Assembly: GCF_050908995.1 (NCBI RefSeq)
Contig: NC_135122.1
Span: forward strand, 12,936,501-13,000,500
Direction: 5' to 3'
Source of the DNA: Andrena cerasifolii
Taxonomy: Eukaryota > Arthropoda > Insecta > Hymenoptera > Andrenidae
DNA: 64,000 bases
Within the stretch, counting starts at the first letter, position 1. Each line of letters begins with the position of its first letter. Below are positions 12,336-24,310 of this stretch, in pieces. A model generated the notes under the pieces. The model was given only the letters and a program-made list of their open reading frames with translations. It was not told where the DNA came from and did not search any database. A program made the position numbers and the translations under genes.

Positions 12336-15300
12336 CCTAAAGTTCCTCTTTGACGTAGGCCTTGATCGACGGCGCCGTTTCGCGATCGTGTCCTCGCATT
12401 TATGGAGCCCAGCGGGTCCCCGAGGCTATGATATCGCATCAGGGGTCCACGATTTTGGTGGCCTCGCGCGAAGTGCAACAAAATCCGACACGTCGTGAAA
12501 AGACGAACAAGGAGGGGAAAAAAGTAACGTCCACTTTGACGATGATGTCGAGTTACAGCGGGGGCTGGAATATTTCACAATTCCGCGCTCGGTTTCGGTG
12601 GCTGCCAATAAATTCGCCGGCGCGGGTCACTTTTTTTTTCGTCCCCTTTTTCGACTCCCCCGTTCTCTTTTTTTCGCGAAATTTCACAATCCGCCGGCGG
12701 CTGGTACACCGGCCGGGAAATAACTTTTGAGCGAATCAGTCGAAAGGGAGGACACCGCGCGTCTTCTGCAACGTGAAAACCGAGGACTGATTTTTCCGCT
12801 GTATTTCCTCTTTCACTTTCGCGCCCGTCAGGGGAGAACGCGCTGCTTCGTTCTGAAATTTCATTCTTTTCCATATGACAAGATTAACGCGGAATGCTTT
12901 GCGCGAGGCTCGGACCGTGTTTATTAGGTTTGCAATGGAGACATGAAACGCTGGCCTTCCTTCAAAGGCACTCCCTATTGTCCGCGAATTTGCTGGAAAT
13001 TCAGTTGCATTCCATTAAAAAAAAAAACAGTCCTCCAACCTACGTATACAGGACGCGGGGATTGCAGATAGTCTCTTCTGCATGGACAATTATCAAAAAG
13101 TCCAAACACCGTCGTCCAAAGAACTTACCCTACCCCAAAGAGCGTGATATTCTCCCCTCGAATCTATCGTGCAACGCAACGCGTCAATTCGACCCTTTCA
13201 TCAGCCACAATACGGTATCACGGCTCACAAAAGGGCCCAAATATTTTCCCCCGATCGAACAACCCGTGCCTTTCACAGGGGCTGGCGCAAATTACCCCAG
13301 GTGTCCAACCTTCCACCCGTATCTCGATCCAAGACACGTGAATGTGTCGGACTCGTTCCCGTTTGTCGTCGGGGAGACCGTCTCTGCAAGGGGCTCTAAT
13401 ACCTCGAAACGCTCTGGCGGATCCCGCAGCGGGAAGTTAAGCCTGCGGAGCACGTGGTGCTGTCTTGCGCGCGGGCTGACTCGAAAAGTTAGGGCCAGGC
13501 TCGTGTACAAAAGGGAGAGGCGCAGGGGAACAGGAGAGGAAATCCACCCCTCGGATCGGTTCAGTCACCGAGAAGGAATCTACCTGCGCGTGTCGGCCCG
13601 GTGCAGCCTGGAAAAATGCGTTTCCCAACGGTTAGGAAATTTATGGCTGCCTCACAATGCGCGACGTCCGACGCGCTCGTTCCCCGACAAAGCTGCTGCG
13701 CGTTCCGCTCTTCTTCTTCCCTTTCAATCCGCTGCCCTACCTTGCGTCGCGCTACTTCCCATCGTCCCTTTCACAGCGCCACCCGTCGTTCCAATAATTT
13801 CCGCCGTGTGTTTGCGTAAGCACGTTGCACAATGCGGAACAGCCGTGCGTCTCAATTTTCCGCTCGTCCTCTCGCCGCCGAGGCACCGCGGTATCGCGAG
13901 AGTGCCTTTCATCGAGACGATATTCCTCGAATTAGCAAGTCAGCTCCCAGTACAATTAACCTCCTCAGAAACGAGGCAGTAAAAGTTACTTCGAACCTCC
14001 GTTGCCGTCTAAAATAGCGCGTGCCGTTCTTATTCGATAACGGAAGCAGGAAACTGTGAAAAGGGAGCGGGTAAATTAAATAGAGAACGGTCGGTCTGAT
14101 ATTCAAATGGCACCACCGTGCCGGGAACAGGAGCTCGATTCGATATTTAATTTCCGATCTAGCGCGAAAGAGTTGGAATCCCAGTCCCTTCTGCCTATTT
14201 CCTCCGTCATCTGTACCTCCTCTTAACGCGCCTCCCCTCTCTCGTTTGCCTGTGCGCCGCGGTCCGCCTGGCGTCGTAAAGGATCATCGAGCGGCCGATT
14301 AAGCGTCGTGTAATCGCGATACCGTTGCCGTTATTGCATCGAGAATTCCAAATTACCGGGCAGATCCTTACGACTCTCTCGAGGAGAGCCGAGGCTCTCT
14401 CCCACGAGAGGGTTCGAGCGTGTGCGTGGAGGCCCCGAAAAAACCAGTTCGATTTGGTAGCATCGAACGAACGGATTACCGATGCCCGGCTCCTTAAGCC
14501 AGCGCCGCGATTTAAAAGCCTCCCTGTACGTTCCCTCAAAAATAAAATCAAAGCCCCCCCTTTCCGTTTGATCGCTCGCTCGGCTCCCTTTCTCTCTGAA
14601 AAGATCGTCCGCCGCCAGTCGCATTTTATTCCGGATCCCGAATGATCGTAAAATCGGCCGGAGTAATACCGAAGTAAATTTTACTGCACTTTAAAGGATC
14701 GGGTTTCATCGGACGATCCGGAGGTATCAAGCGTCCTTCCACTCGCCGTTTTGCACGTACGATTCCTTGTCCCTCCTCGTCCTCCCCCGCCATCTTTCGT
14801 CACGGACTCGTGTTGGTAAAAATCCTCGCGAAAACTTGCCGAAAACACCTCCGACTCCGATGATCTCGGGTGGTTTGCTCGGACGAGATAGTCGCGATTG
14901 AATAGGTTCACGTTGAAAGGGCGAATCGTTGTGTTGAACTCTGCAGGATTTCAATTCCACGGAAGCACGTGCAAGAGTGTAATTAGAATGTAATTAAGGC
15001 TAATTAAGATTTTGCGCTTGTTCCTGTTTGTTAGCAGCGTATCGGCCACCGATCAGGCCAGCGCGGTTCGCGGCGCTAATTTTTCTCGACGTCCAAGGAG
15101 ATCGCTGCCTCCGTGCCTCGGGTTCGCCGGTGCATTTTTGCGAGTTAATCGTCGATCGCCGGGCAACTTCTAATCTCTTTTTAATTGTACCGCGCGCCTG
15201 GTACACGTTCCTATCGCTGATAAGGAGCGGTTGATACCGCCCGGGACCTCGTGCGCCGCTGTAATTTATTCCCAGCGATTACTGTCACCGGGATTACAGG

Positions 15301-17430
15301 AATTTCTCACGATAAATGACTACCTCCGGGTCCACTTTCTTCTGTCTCCGCCCGTGCCCATTGATCGCGATACATCCAGTCATTTTAGAACGCCGTTTGT
15401 TCGAGGATACTTATATCGGCCAGTCTGCGGGCGCAGATGGGAACTGAGGCAGTAATTTCGCGGAGAATTGGGTCACAAAGTTGCGCCACGATCGGGTTTT
15501 AAATACGAAAACGGGTAACGATTATAGAAGCGCTCAACTGTTCCACCATTCGGTTAACTGGTTGCAATTAACTCGAATTCGTTTAGATGGTTCCAGCGGA
15601 TTTCCACATTGGTTATCCAGGCTGTTAGCAATTCGCAATAATGACAGATTACCGGATGAATCTCATTTAACATCTGCAATTGCATTAGGAAGCAAAAAAA
15701 TATCGTTCTAGGAAGCTAAGTGTCGACCACATTATTCTTTCAAGAACTATGATTACAATCGAATTATTCGCCTCCATTAGAACAAGCTGCTAACGTCCCT
15801 CCACTTGGACTGTCTCTCATAAATTTCTCGTACCACTTTACCCTGCATCGTCGCTTCAGAAAACCCTCCTCCAGCGAATGTAGCCCAGTTTGGACGAGTG
15901 TCCAAGTGTCTTTGGACACTCGGCCCATCCCGATTTGGTTGCCAAGTAACAATTAGAGTTTCGCGGTCGTGGGTCGCAGTTATTGCACTTAACGAAGCGG
16001 CGGGACAAGGGTTTCGCCGCCGCGAAGCCATGTCCTGACCCTTTCTTGCAGGAATACGGAGAACGAGCGGGAACCGCGACGAGAAGAGGGGCGGAGAGGA
16101 GAGGTGGTCGTAAAGTTCGTTCCCGAAGAGCACCCTCGAGTAAATGGAACAAACACGCCGCGTACTCGTCCGCGGTTGGTTAGGGATTATGATTCGGATC
16201 CAGCTGAGTAAATAGCGGTCATTATATTATCCAAGAGACCGTGCGAGTTTCGTGTGCACGTGTACACGTGTGCGGACGGGTAGGTATCGTGCTGGAATTA
16301 ATACCGGCAACAGTCCCAACGCTCGCAACACCAGCCATAAGGATCCTGGTGACGCGTGACAGTGAGCGTACGGAGGGTAACTCTCGTGGGGAAGAATCAG
16401 GTGATAAGTTCGCTGGTATCTATGTATTTAGTGGGATTTGAGGTATTTAGCCCGCAGGACGGCTATCCGAAACAATTGAGCTATTCGGATACTAATAGAC
16501 AGGTTCTGTTTCCCTAAGCTCGATGACCCAGATAACTACCCCTAACGCAATTAATTCGGGGTACAGGAGGCTCGTAAGGGTGGCTAGATATTACTGATAG
16601 TTCTCCAATTCGCCCGCAGAACTCGCTCCACGCTGACCCTCCTTCCAAACATATCGTACTATCTCCCATCCCCCGCAGGCGCACTCAAACACACGTTTCC
16701 ATGAAACTAAACAGCGCCTCTCAAAGCCGAGCCAGTCTGCGGCCACTTTGGGCCGAAAGAAATTCCAAGATAAACTTTCTCCCGTGGAGAACGCACTCGA
16801 GATCTTCTCCCTCGGACCACCCAGCACGAAATTTCACGACACCGGGCAATTGACGAGCGTAGTAGCTGCTGTGCATGTGTCGGTGCAGGTTCCTGGAGAA
16901 GAGGGTCGAAGAATTCGCGACGTCGGCGACAGTAGCTTCCCGTCAGGACGTCGACGGGCATGCTTCTCTGCTTCGTCCGGTGTCTTCGCATTTTTCCTTC
17001 GTCCTCGCTGCATCTTCGCTCCCCACCCCCGCAGCCCTTTACAGTTGTTAAGCTGGTAGCAGCCAAGTCTGGGATTATTGTAGACCCGATCTCGGAAGTA
17101 GTTAAAACTTGGAGCTCGATCCTGTCACCAGTGTAGCGTCTGCCGACGACGTTACCTTAATATTCTATATCCGGTGATGTCTGCGAGGTAATTGACTTGC
17201 GACAGAAAAATGGGGAAATAGGAAGAAAAAGCAGGAAGAGGGAGGAACGAACGACCGATCTCGAGGCATCTCGTCTTTGTTTCATCGATCAAAGGCAGGT
17301 CGCGAGCTCTTCCCTGTGCATTCCCGTGAATTGTACGTTGCTATACAAGGGAATGCTCGCGGATTGAAAATTCTTTAATCAAACGCGTGGCCCGCTAATT
17401 CTGCAACACCCAGCTGAATGGCACGCGGAA
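12336..17430. other. GC-rich unique DNA, no gene supported
   Basis: The window's longest frame (12894-13982, plus, about 362 codons) lies here. It has no recognisable domain, is rich in Arg, Ser, Cys and Leu, and reads through a poly-A tract near 13018. I therefore do not call it a gene. Otherwise I see only a short hairpin at 15895-15922. Confidence 0.45.
15895..15922. repeat. Perfect 11-bp inverted repeat (hairpin)
   Basis: CGAGTGTCCAA (15895-15905) and TTGGACACTCG (15912-15922) are exact reverse complements around a 6-base loop. A shorter related palindrome, GTCCAAGTCCTTGGAC, occurs near 28613. Too short for a microRNA precursor; no poly-T follows it. Confidence 0.7.
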
Positions 17431-17439
17431 CGGTCTGTA

Positions 17440-17880
17440 TAACTGTTCCGCTATACATACACTTTGGAGACTAGACGAAGGTATAACGGAACACTAATTT
17501 TAAAAATAAAAAATTTGCTTAACTAAAAAAATAGTATCCGAATTAAAATTTACAAGCAAAAATCTGTTGAAATTTCGAGACTCCGGTTTGCTACGCTAAT
17601 TTTTTTATTTTTATATAGAAATAAAGTTTAAAACAGTCTAGTGCCTCTCTCACACTTGCCGAAAATGTAATAATTTCCTACCGTACGAGAAGCGATGATA
17701 AAATTATTTTTTTAAATTTTTATGACCATGCTTAATAAATGTTTCTAATTGTACTGTTATCCCAAAATATTATTAATAATTGTCGTTTCCTTAAATTACT
17801 TTTTACGCTATGAATAAATTTAGTTAACTTATTTTTATTGAATCGTTCCACTACTGGGACGTGTTCCGCCACTGGTACTT
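17440..17880. other. AT-rich island, possible hAT-like remnant
   Basis: A sharp AT-rich block within GC-rich DNA. GTGTTCCGCCACTG at about 17868-17881 reads in reverse complement as a CAGTG-type end such as hAT elements have. The other side has only a partial match (CGGAACAC near 17487) and no clear 8-bp target duplication. A separate dyad GCGGAAC/GTTCCGC lies at about 17426-17453. No coding content. Confidence 0.35.
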
Positions 17881-17881
17881 T

Positions 17882-20800
17882 TACCTTATTTGTTAACGAG
17901 AAAAGATACGAGGGCAATCCTCCTTCACCTTAACTACCAGTTAACGATGAAAATGAGGCATTCCGGAGGAAGGCTGAAAAGTCAAGCTTTCTTGAGACTG
18001 AGGACTACGTCGCGGGAATATCTGCCGCTGGGAGATCGCGTGAATTATAACGGGATTAAAAAGGAGCTGCTCGAGTGGCCTGATTGAATTGCAACCGACA
18101 CAGGATGGGCTTGATAACGCTTGATGAATAAGTTATTCATATTTCGAAGGGTGGGGCGAGGTGGCGGGCGAAGGAAGAAGAGGGGGTTGGACGCATAAAA
18201 TTATAATAAATTTCCCACTTTATGTAAAATTTAATCTCGTCTGATCGCCGGTTGTATTATCGTTTTATGAATAGCCGCAGCGTTGTATTTAGAAGGGCGC
18301 CGCGGTGGATAATGCCTGGACACGGTGCACGCGTAACTATGAATAATCAGCGGGATTACTGGGCCAGCTTTTTCCGCGGCGTAATAAAAAGTTTCTCAAT
18401 TTCGCGTCATTAAAGCTTTCTAACGAAATGAGAGAGGGCGCATGTCTGTGCGCATGGACAAAAAGCGATGGTGCCATCTGAAATTCAACAGCGAGCCGCG
18501 CGCCACGGGATTCGACGTTTTCGAGCAGCGACGGCATAAAACAAATGCAGCCAGCTTTCCATGTCGAGAAGTGGGGAATAAAAGCGGCGCGTCGCGAGTG
18601 AGGAAGAGGAATTTTCAATTTCTTCGACGAAAGGGGCGAACTGGCGAGGATTTGTCAATCGATTGAAGAGGTCGAATGGAAAACACGAGCACGTCGAACA
18701 AATTGGTGAACTTGTACCGCGACAATTACAGGGGAGCTGTCGGCGACGATTGCTTCGTTACTAACATCATTAGGGAGTCGTGGAGCAGCCGGAAGCACGG
18801 TTAAAAGTCGGCCATCGCTCATCGACGAATTGTGACGAGTTTTCACAATTCGCAACGGGCTTCCGTCAACGTCACTCGAGTCGTTTCTTGCGGCAACGAT
18901 TGGACGGCGAACGAATTATCACGCCCGACGTCTGGGACAAGCTGTAATGGGTTTCGACGATTGCTGACGTCTCGTGGTCCCGTGAAACGATGTTCCCTCG
19001 AGAAGAAGGGGGGACAGACCAAATTAATTAAACGCTGACGAGGTACTGTCGCGTTGAAACGTTTTAAATCTTCAGCGCCTGATAATGGTGGCTCCTATTT
19101 TGCGCTTTCCATTCGTAAAGCTCTAAAAGGATGTTCCTCTGCTAAAGAGTCGAACCGCGGTCCTGCGAGCCCCGTAGGCTGCCCAGCCCGAAGACACGAA
19201 AGAAGCAGAAAAATATGCGATGCGGGGAGGTATGACAGAGTCAGCGAGCAAATCGTAACGGAATTCCTTTGAGCGCTGAAAGGAACGCGGTGTTACACCA
19301 GGCGGAGCCGCCTCTTAACCTTCCCCACGGGTTCGTTGCAACGACAGTCGGCCTCCGCTGCGGAAATGAAGTTTTTATCGTGAGGTATCTCTGTGAGTCT
19401 CCGCAGCAACAGACGTGTTCCAAGGAAAGAGGAGATGGCCGACCACTCGCGTCACCTATCGTGTCGCGATCGTTCCGCCCGTGTCCACGCCGTCAACAAA
19501 GTGAAGGCGCGCGTATCCATATGCAACGGCGTGCAACAGTGTGCAACAATGCAGCCCCGTGCACTGGGGTATTAAACGGCACACCGGTGAATACTGCATT
19601 TATAGCAGGAGGTGGAGTAGCGCGCCTTCGAATCGTTTGACAGGAGGCGGACGGTGGGTAACACGTCGCGCAAATCCTTTAACCAGATCGCGTTGAAAAG
19701 AATTCGAGGATCGAAAGAATTCGACGGCGACACGTGTCTCGTCGCGTATCGTGTATTATCCCTTTCAACTTATCGAATAAATGGCGACGAGGTGACGGAA
19801 GGTGGAGACGCGACGTTGCAGTTTGTACTGTTGCATCGAGAGGGAGGAATTTTAATAAAGCTAAGTTGCAGTTCAGGTGGATACGATTTTTGTGGCAAAC
19901 ATAAGAGGCTGAGATTAAATAACAGAAATTAATACCAAATCCGCGGAACGACGGAGACTTTGATTGAAGTGGAGGAACGAGTGGGGGTTGGGTTTTGGAG
20001 GCAAACATGTGGCAGATACAGGCCGCAGGGTACGCAAGACATTACGTATTAGAGGATTCTCGGCATCTCTGTGCGCAATGGTCCGTGACCGTGGGGTCGC
20101 CGCTTCGTGGCTCGTCGACACAGAACCCTCTGTCTTCGTCCACCCCGTTACTTTTTCCCCGGCTGGTTTCTGGGAGCAGCGCCTCGACCCTTTGGCTCCG
20201 TTGGCTACGAGTCTTCGCCCGGGAAAGAAGAGCGAGCGTGCTCTCGAGAGCCGGGAGAGAAAAGGGCTGAAAGATAAAAGAGAGAGGATCCTTTCGTGGT
20301 GCCGCGTTGCGCAAAACGTGCAAGCGACCCAGCCGCCCCCCGTGTGCCTCGTGCCCTCCTCCTTCTTTCCGAAGGGGTTGACGAGGCTTTGACGATCGGC
20401 CAGCGACGCGACGCGCCCCCTTTGACAATGCTGTCGGCTCTGTCGTGTTGCGTTTAGCCGGCCGCCTTTTGTCGGTTTTTAGACGCGATGCTTACATAAT
20501 TTTCTGCCACATAGCGCGGCCAGAACGGGGGACGGGATCGTGCCCCCTCTGCAGGACTGATCAGGGGATAAATGAAGCGTCACTGCCGCGCCACGTTGGA
20601 GAGGGTTATAAAAGAGTTTATAAATGGACGGACGGGGCAGGTCGACGAACTCCCACTCTTATTATTTATATTTTCCATCGGACTTTGGGAGTCGGCGCTT
20701 GACCAGCCCACGTGGAAAGAGAATTCTCCCGCGAGAATATTAATAACACCACCGCGGAGGGGAGAACGCTCCGCGTGGTACTCGGTAGCGCTTCGGTAAC

Positions 20801-23225
20801 GCGGTGAAGCGATTTCGCGGGGACAGGAGATGCGCCGCCGATCAGGATGCAAACGAAGCGTTCTAAACGGCAGAGGAGCTTGTAAAATCTTCCGGCGTAG
20901 TAAGGGAGGAAGATAGGAAGGTCGGCGAACTCGATGGATTCTTCGTACTTTCCACGGACCCCGTTAATCTCGACGTAGCAAATTCACCGTGCGTGATGGA
21001 ATTACAGGCTTGACTGATGCTTCGCACCGACACAATGATTCGCCGTGAATCCTGTAGGTACTCTCGCTGAAATTATTCGGAGGAAACGCACTCGTGGTCT
21101 TCTCCTAGAACCCTTTTGCCTTCTTTTCCCCACATGATACGCGAGCGCATATCTCCGATCGCAGGGCTCAGAAAGAAAGGGGTAGCGGAGCAAAGTTGCC
21201 CTGTTCACGCGTGGGTTCAATTAAAGGGTCGACAATAGGTCCGCGACCCGGTGAAACCTGGCTGCAGGTTGCGTGGAAAAGGGAGCACAGCGAGGTGGTT
21301 ACGGGGCAGAATTTCCACGGAAAACGGAAGGAAATTCAGTGGTGGAGGTTGGCGGCGGTAGCGGCGCGAAATGTATGGGCGTAGCCCTCCGTAATATCGT
21401 GCGCGGTCCGCGCCGAGCGGACTCTCTCGCCCTGGCTATTTGTCATCGGCGTGTATATCATGGACGGCCCTTTCTATCTGCACCGGCTAACTCCCCCAAA
21501 CCCGCCTCTCCACCCCGTTCGACCTCCGCGAAGATTTGCATTACAAATATGCGCCGACCGGAATGCATGTACGTCAATATGATGGCTCTCCATCTCTCTT
21601 CTGCTCGCCAGCCAGCTCCTACTCTGGGCTCTCTCGATCGTTCTTCGTTGTACAGGCAACGGTATATATCGATATATACCGGAAACCGGGCAGACAATCG
21701 TCTGCGCGCGAGAGGGTGCATAAAGGGTGCGTGCATGCCTCTGCGAACAGAGGGATGTTGATAATTTCTTTCCTCTTTTTTTTTTGGAGATGGATGGAAT
21801 CGTGCTCCCCCCCGTTGGGGGAGTGCTCTTTTGTTTTGGAGCGAAGCTTCTCGAATGAATGTAACTGGGTCGACGGATGTAAAGCTCCGCGGAAGCTCCT
21901 CAGATTTATCGCATATCAATTTGGTAGATCGAGCTGCCCGATGCTGGGCGACCGTAAAACTGATGGCGCAACTGCTCGGCCGATCTGCTCGAAAACATCG
22001 TCGTTTACGCTGCTAATCGGCCGGAATCTGTTATCGGTTACGGTGGAATCTGGAATGGCAATAAATTCTTCTATCTGCCCGTCCATCTTGCTTTTCTTTT
22101 TGCCACGGAGATCCAGGCGGAGGGGCTGGAAGGTCTTCCACCTCTCACGGGCCCGCTGGATCCTTATCGAATTTGGAAGCGTGCCACAGGACCGCCGCGT
22201 GCCGTTTCCCCGACCCGTGAAGAGTACACACCTTTGCAAATCGCTTTACCGAAAAGTTCGTCGACGTCTAAATGTCTATACAACGAAATACGCTGACTAC
22301 GCTCGTCTGCAGAGTCACCGGGATCCCCGTGAGACGCCTCCAAGATTTGTGTTCGATCCCACGGGAGCGCGGCTCCCGCAGACGAGCTTCGTTCGAGCTC
22401 GCCCGATTCCTCCGCCTTGAGAGCCTGTACAGAATTCGTAGCCCGACGATGCGCGACGCTTGGAACGAGCTCGATTGGAAAACGGGATATTCGCGGTGTG
22501 GATCGAGCACCGTTCGACCGCGATTAAAAATCAATCACCGTTAAACGTCGAATTAATTATAGGCGTAATTGACGTTCCTGGCTTCCAGCGAAATTATCCG
22601 TTGTTTATTTCGTTCGCTTATCGATCGAAAGGCAACGAGTCGTCTGCCTCTAAACTCTAACGGATTGCGCGGGGCGATCGAGAGGCTGGGGGAAATGTAG
22701 AGGTAAAGACTCTGCTACCACGATCTGCTCCGTAGATCGGTATCCACGGGCATACAAACGTTCCCGGTAACTCTCTCATCTGCCTCTCGATAAAGTCCGC
22801 TCCTTACCTTGGCGAGAGCTGGATGGTCGGCCTCTCGCCGTAGTCGCCCTGGCACACGCGAGGAAAGGACAGAATGCATTCCATTACCGTTATCGAGAAG
22901 GGGCTCTCCTCGGCTCGCTTCGTGGCATTACTGAACCGCGTGCTCGCGAGCTTTGAACTTGTGCGATTCGACCGGCATCTCTCCCAGCTCGCACGAAAAT
23001 ATATTGCCCGGTGGTACGACACCACGCGATAAGTTACTTTATTCGTGACCACGCGAATGAGTCGCACAAGCTCCTTTCAATTGGCACTGGATGCATCTGG
23101 ATTTAAAAAGTGTCCTGTGCTTTGACCTCGAGGTGGACTTCTAATTCAAAGTTTTGATTCGCGGGATGGCTTGTGGGAGGAAATTGAGAAAAAGAAGTCC
23201 TGCGGCGGAGAAGTTCCGAGCTCTG
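17882..23225. other. GC-rich unique DNA, no gene supported
   Basis: Overlapping frames on both strands, the longest about 294 codons (21536-22420, plus), show no recognisable domain. One long perfect palindrome is listed separately. I see no tRNA-like, snRNA-like or repeat structure. Confidence 0.45.
21660..21681. repeat. Perfect 22-bp palindrome
   Basis: The sequence around GGTATATATCGATATATACC (21661-21680) is its own reverse complement, and one more C/G pair extends it on each side. It could be a cruciform site or a dimeric binding site; its AT alternation also makes chance palindromy easier. Confidence 0.85.
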
Positions 23226-23227
23226 TA

Positions 23228-24308
23228 GGGTAATTGTGGGACAGTTGCCGCACCTTATGCAAAATTGTCACCGTGTCTAAATTTTGCAATGAAAATTCGT
23301 TCCAAGGATACATATTATTAGTTGAACATCTTGTCCTACTACTAGCATTAAAAAAAATCAAAATTTTAATATTTGTCACGCTTAAAAAATTGAAACTAAA
23401 AAAATGTTTGATTTTCCATTTAAACTTGTCAATTTTAAATTTTTATTTAAAAAAAATAGTAAAAGCAAAGTAAAATGAAAAATCTTTTTAATTTATACAG
23501 TTATAAAATACAATACAATTGGAAAAATAAATAGGTGCAGATATTATTTCTGCTTTTCTAAATTTAATTGTCTTTTCTTCTTCGTTTCACATTCATTACA
23601 CATAAAATTAAAATAAAATGTGAAAAAAGTAAAAAAAAAACACAAATATGTTTGGATTATCAGATTTGTCACCTGCACCAGTTGAAAAAATGTCGTTTTG
23701 AGATAATCGGGTTTAAAGTTTTAAAACAAATTAAAAAAAAATCTTAATTTTTTTGTATAATAAAAGAGTAGATTAATAAATACCAAAAATATTTATTGCA
23801 TTACATGTTGTATCTACGGAGAAAAATAATCTTTAAAAAGAGCTTAATTTTTCAACCTGTCAGAGTAGACTGACCCCTTAACAGCATCATTTAGTCGACT
23901 TAGCTACCTTCCGATACAGTGCAAATCTATCCCGAATGCCCAGAAGAGACGTTGAACTTTCGTATTTCCAAGTGCTATGTCGAATATGACCTATTCTGGC
24001 CGAGAAATAATCCATAGAGTTCCTTTAACGTATTACAGAAGTTATATCACGAAAAACTATGAATTTTTAACTACTACGATAGCAAAAATAAACTCGACGT
24101 ATAACTATTGAGGCAAAGTGCGGTCGGCTTACCCCGAAAAATAGCAAAATCTTTAAAAGTAATAACGGAAACACGTTCTCGCTTATTAATCTAACCTAAA
24201 CGAACAGCCTAAAGCAAATAAAATCGACAGTGTTGTATTTCATTACCGATAACCCTGAAATACCGAAGTTGCGGCGTCTCTCCCAGCGCATCTCTCCCGC
24301 AATTACCC
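23228..24308. mobile_element. TA-flanked inverted-repeat element, 1.1 kb, non-coding
   Basis: The left end GGGTAATTGTGGGACAG (23228-23244) is matched by the reverse complement of 24292-24308 with two differences. TA flanks both sides (23226-23227, 24309-24310), consistent with Tc1/mariner-type insertion. The interior is strongly AT-rich with poly-A and poly-T runs. Frames up to 79 codons show no transposase motif, so it is a non-autonomous or decayed copy. Confidence 0.8.
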
Positions 24309-24310
24309 TA

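Noticed and set aside
12894..13982. 362-codon plus-strand frame as a gene
   Set aside because: No recognisable domain, implausible amino-acid composition, reads through a poly-A tract, and overlaps frames on the other strand. Kept only as a low-interest item to check.
17426..17881. Confident hAT transposon call
   Set aside because: Only one convincing CAGTG-type end and no 8-bp target duplication; downgraded to an AT-rich island.
22340..22375. TTCGATCCCACGG as a tRNA T-arm
   Set aside because: No acceptor, D-arm or anticodon arm can be built around it. Similar isolated motifs elsewhere failed the same test.
21536..22420. 294-codon plus-strand frame as a gene
   Set aside because: Overlapped by antisense frames of over 100 codons; crosses T-rich and C-rich runs; no domain.
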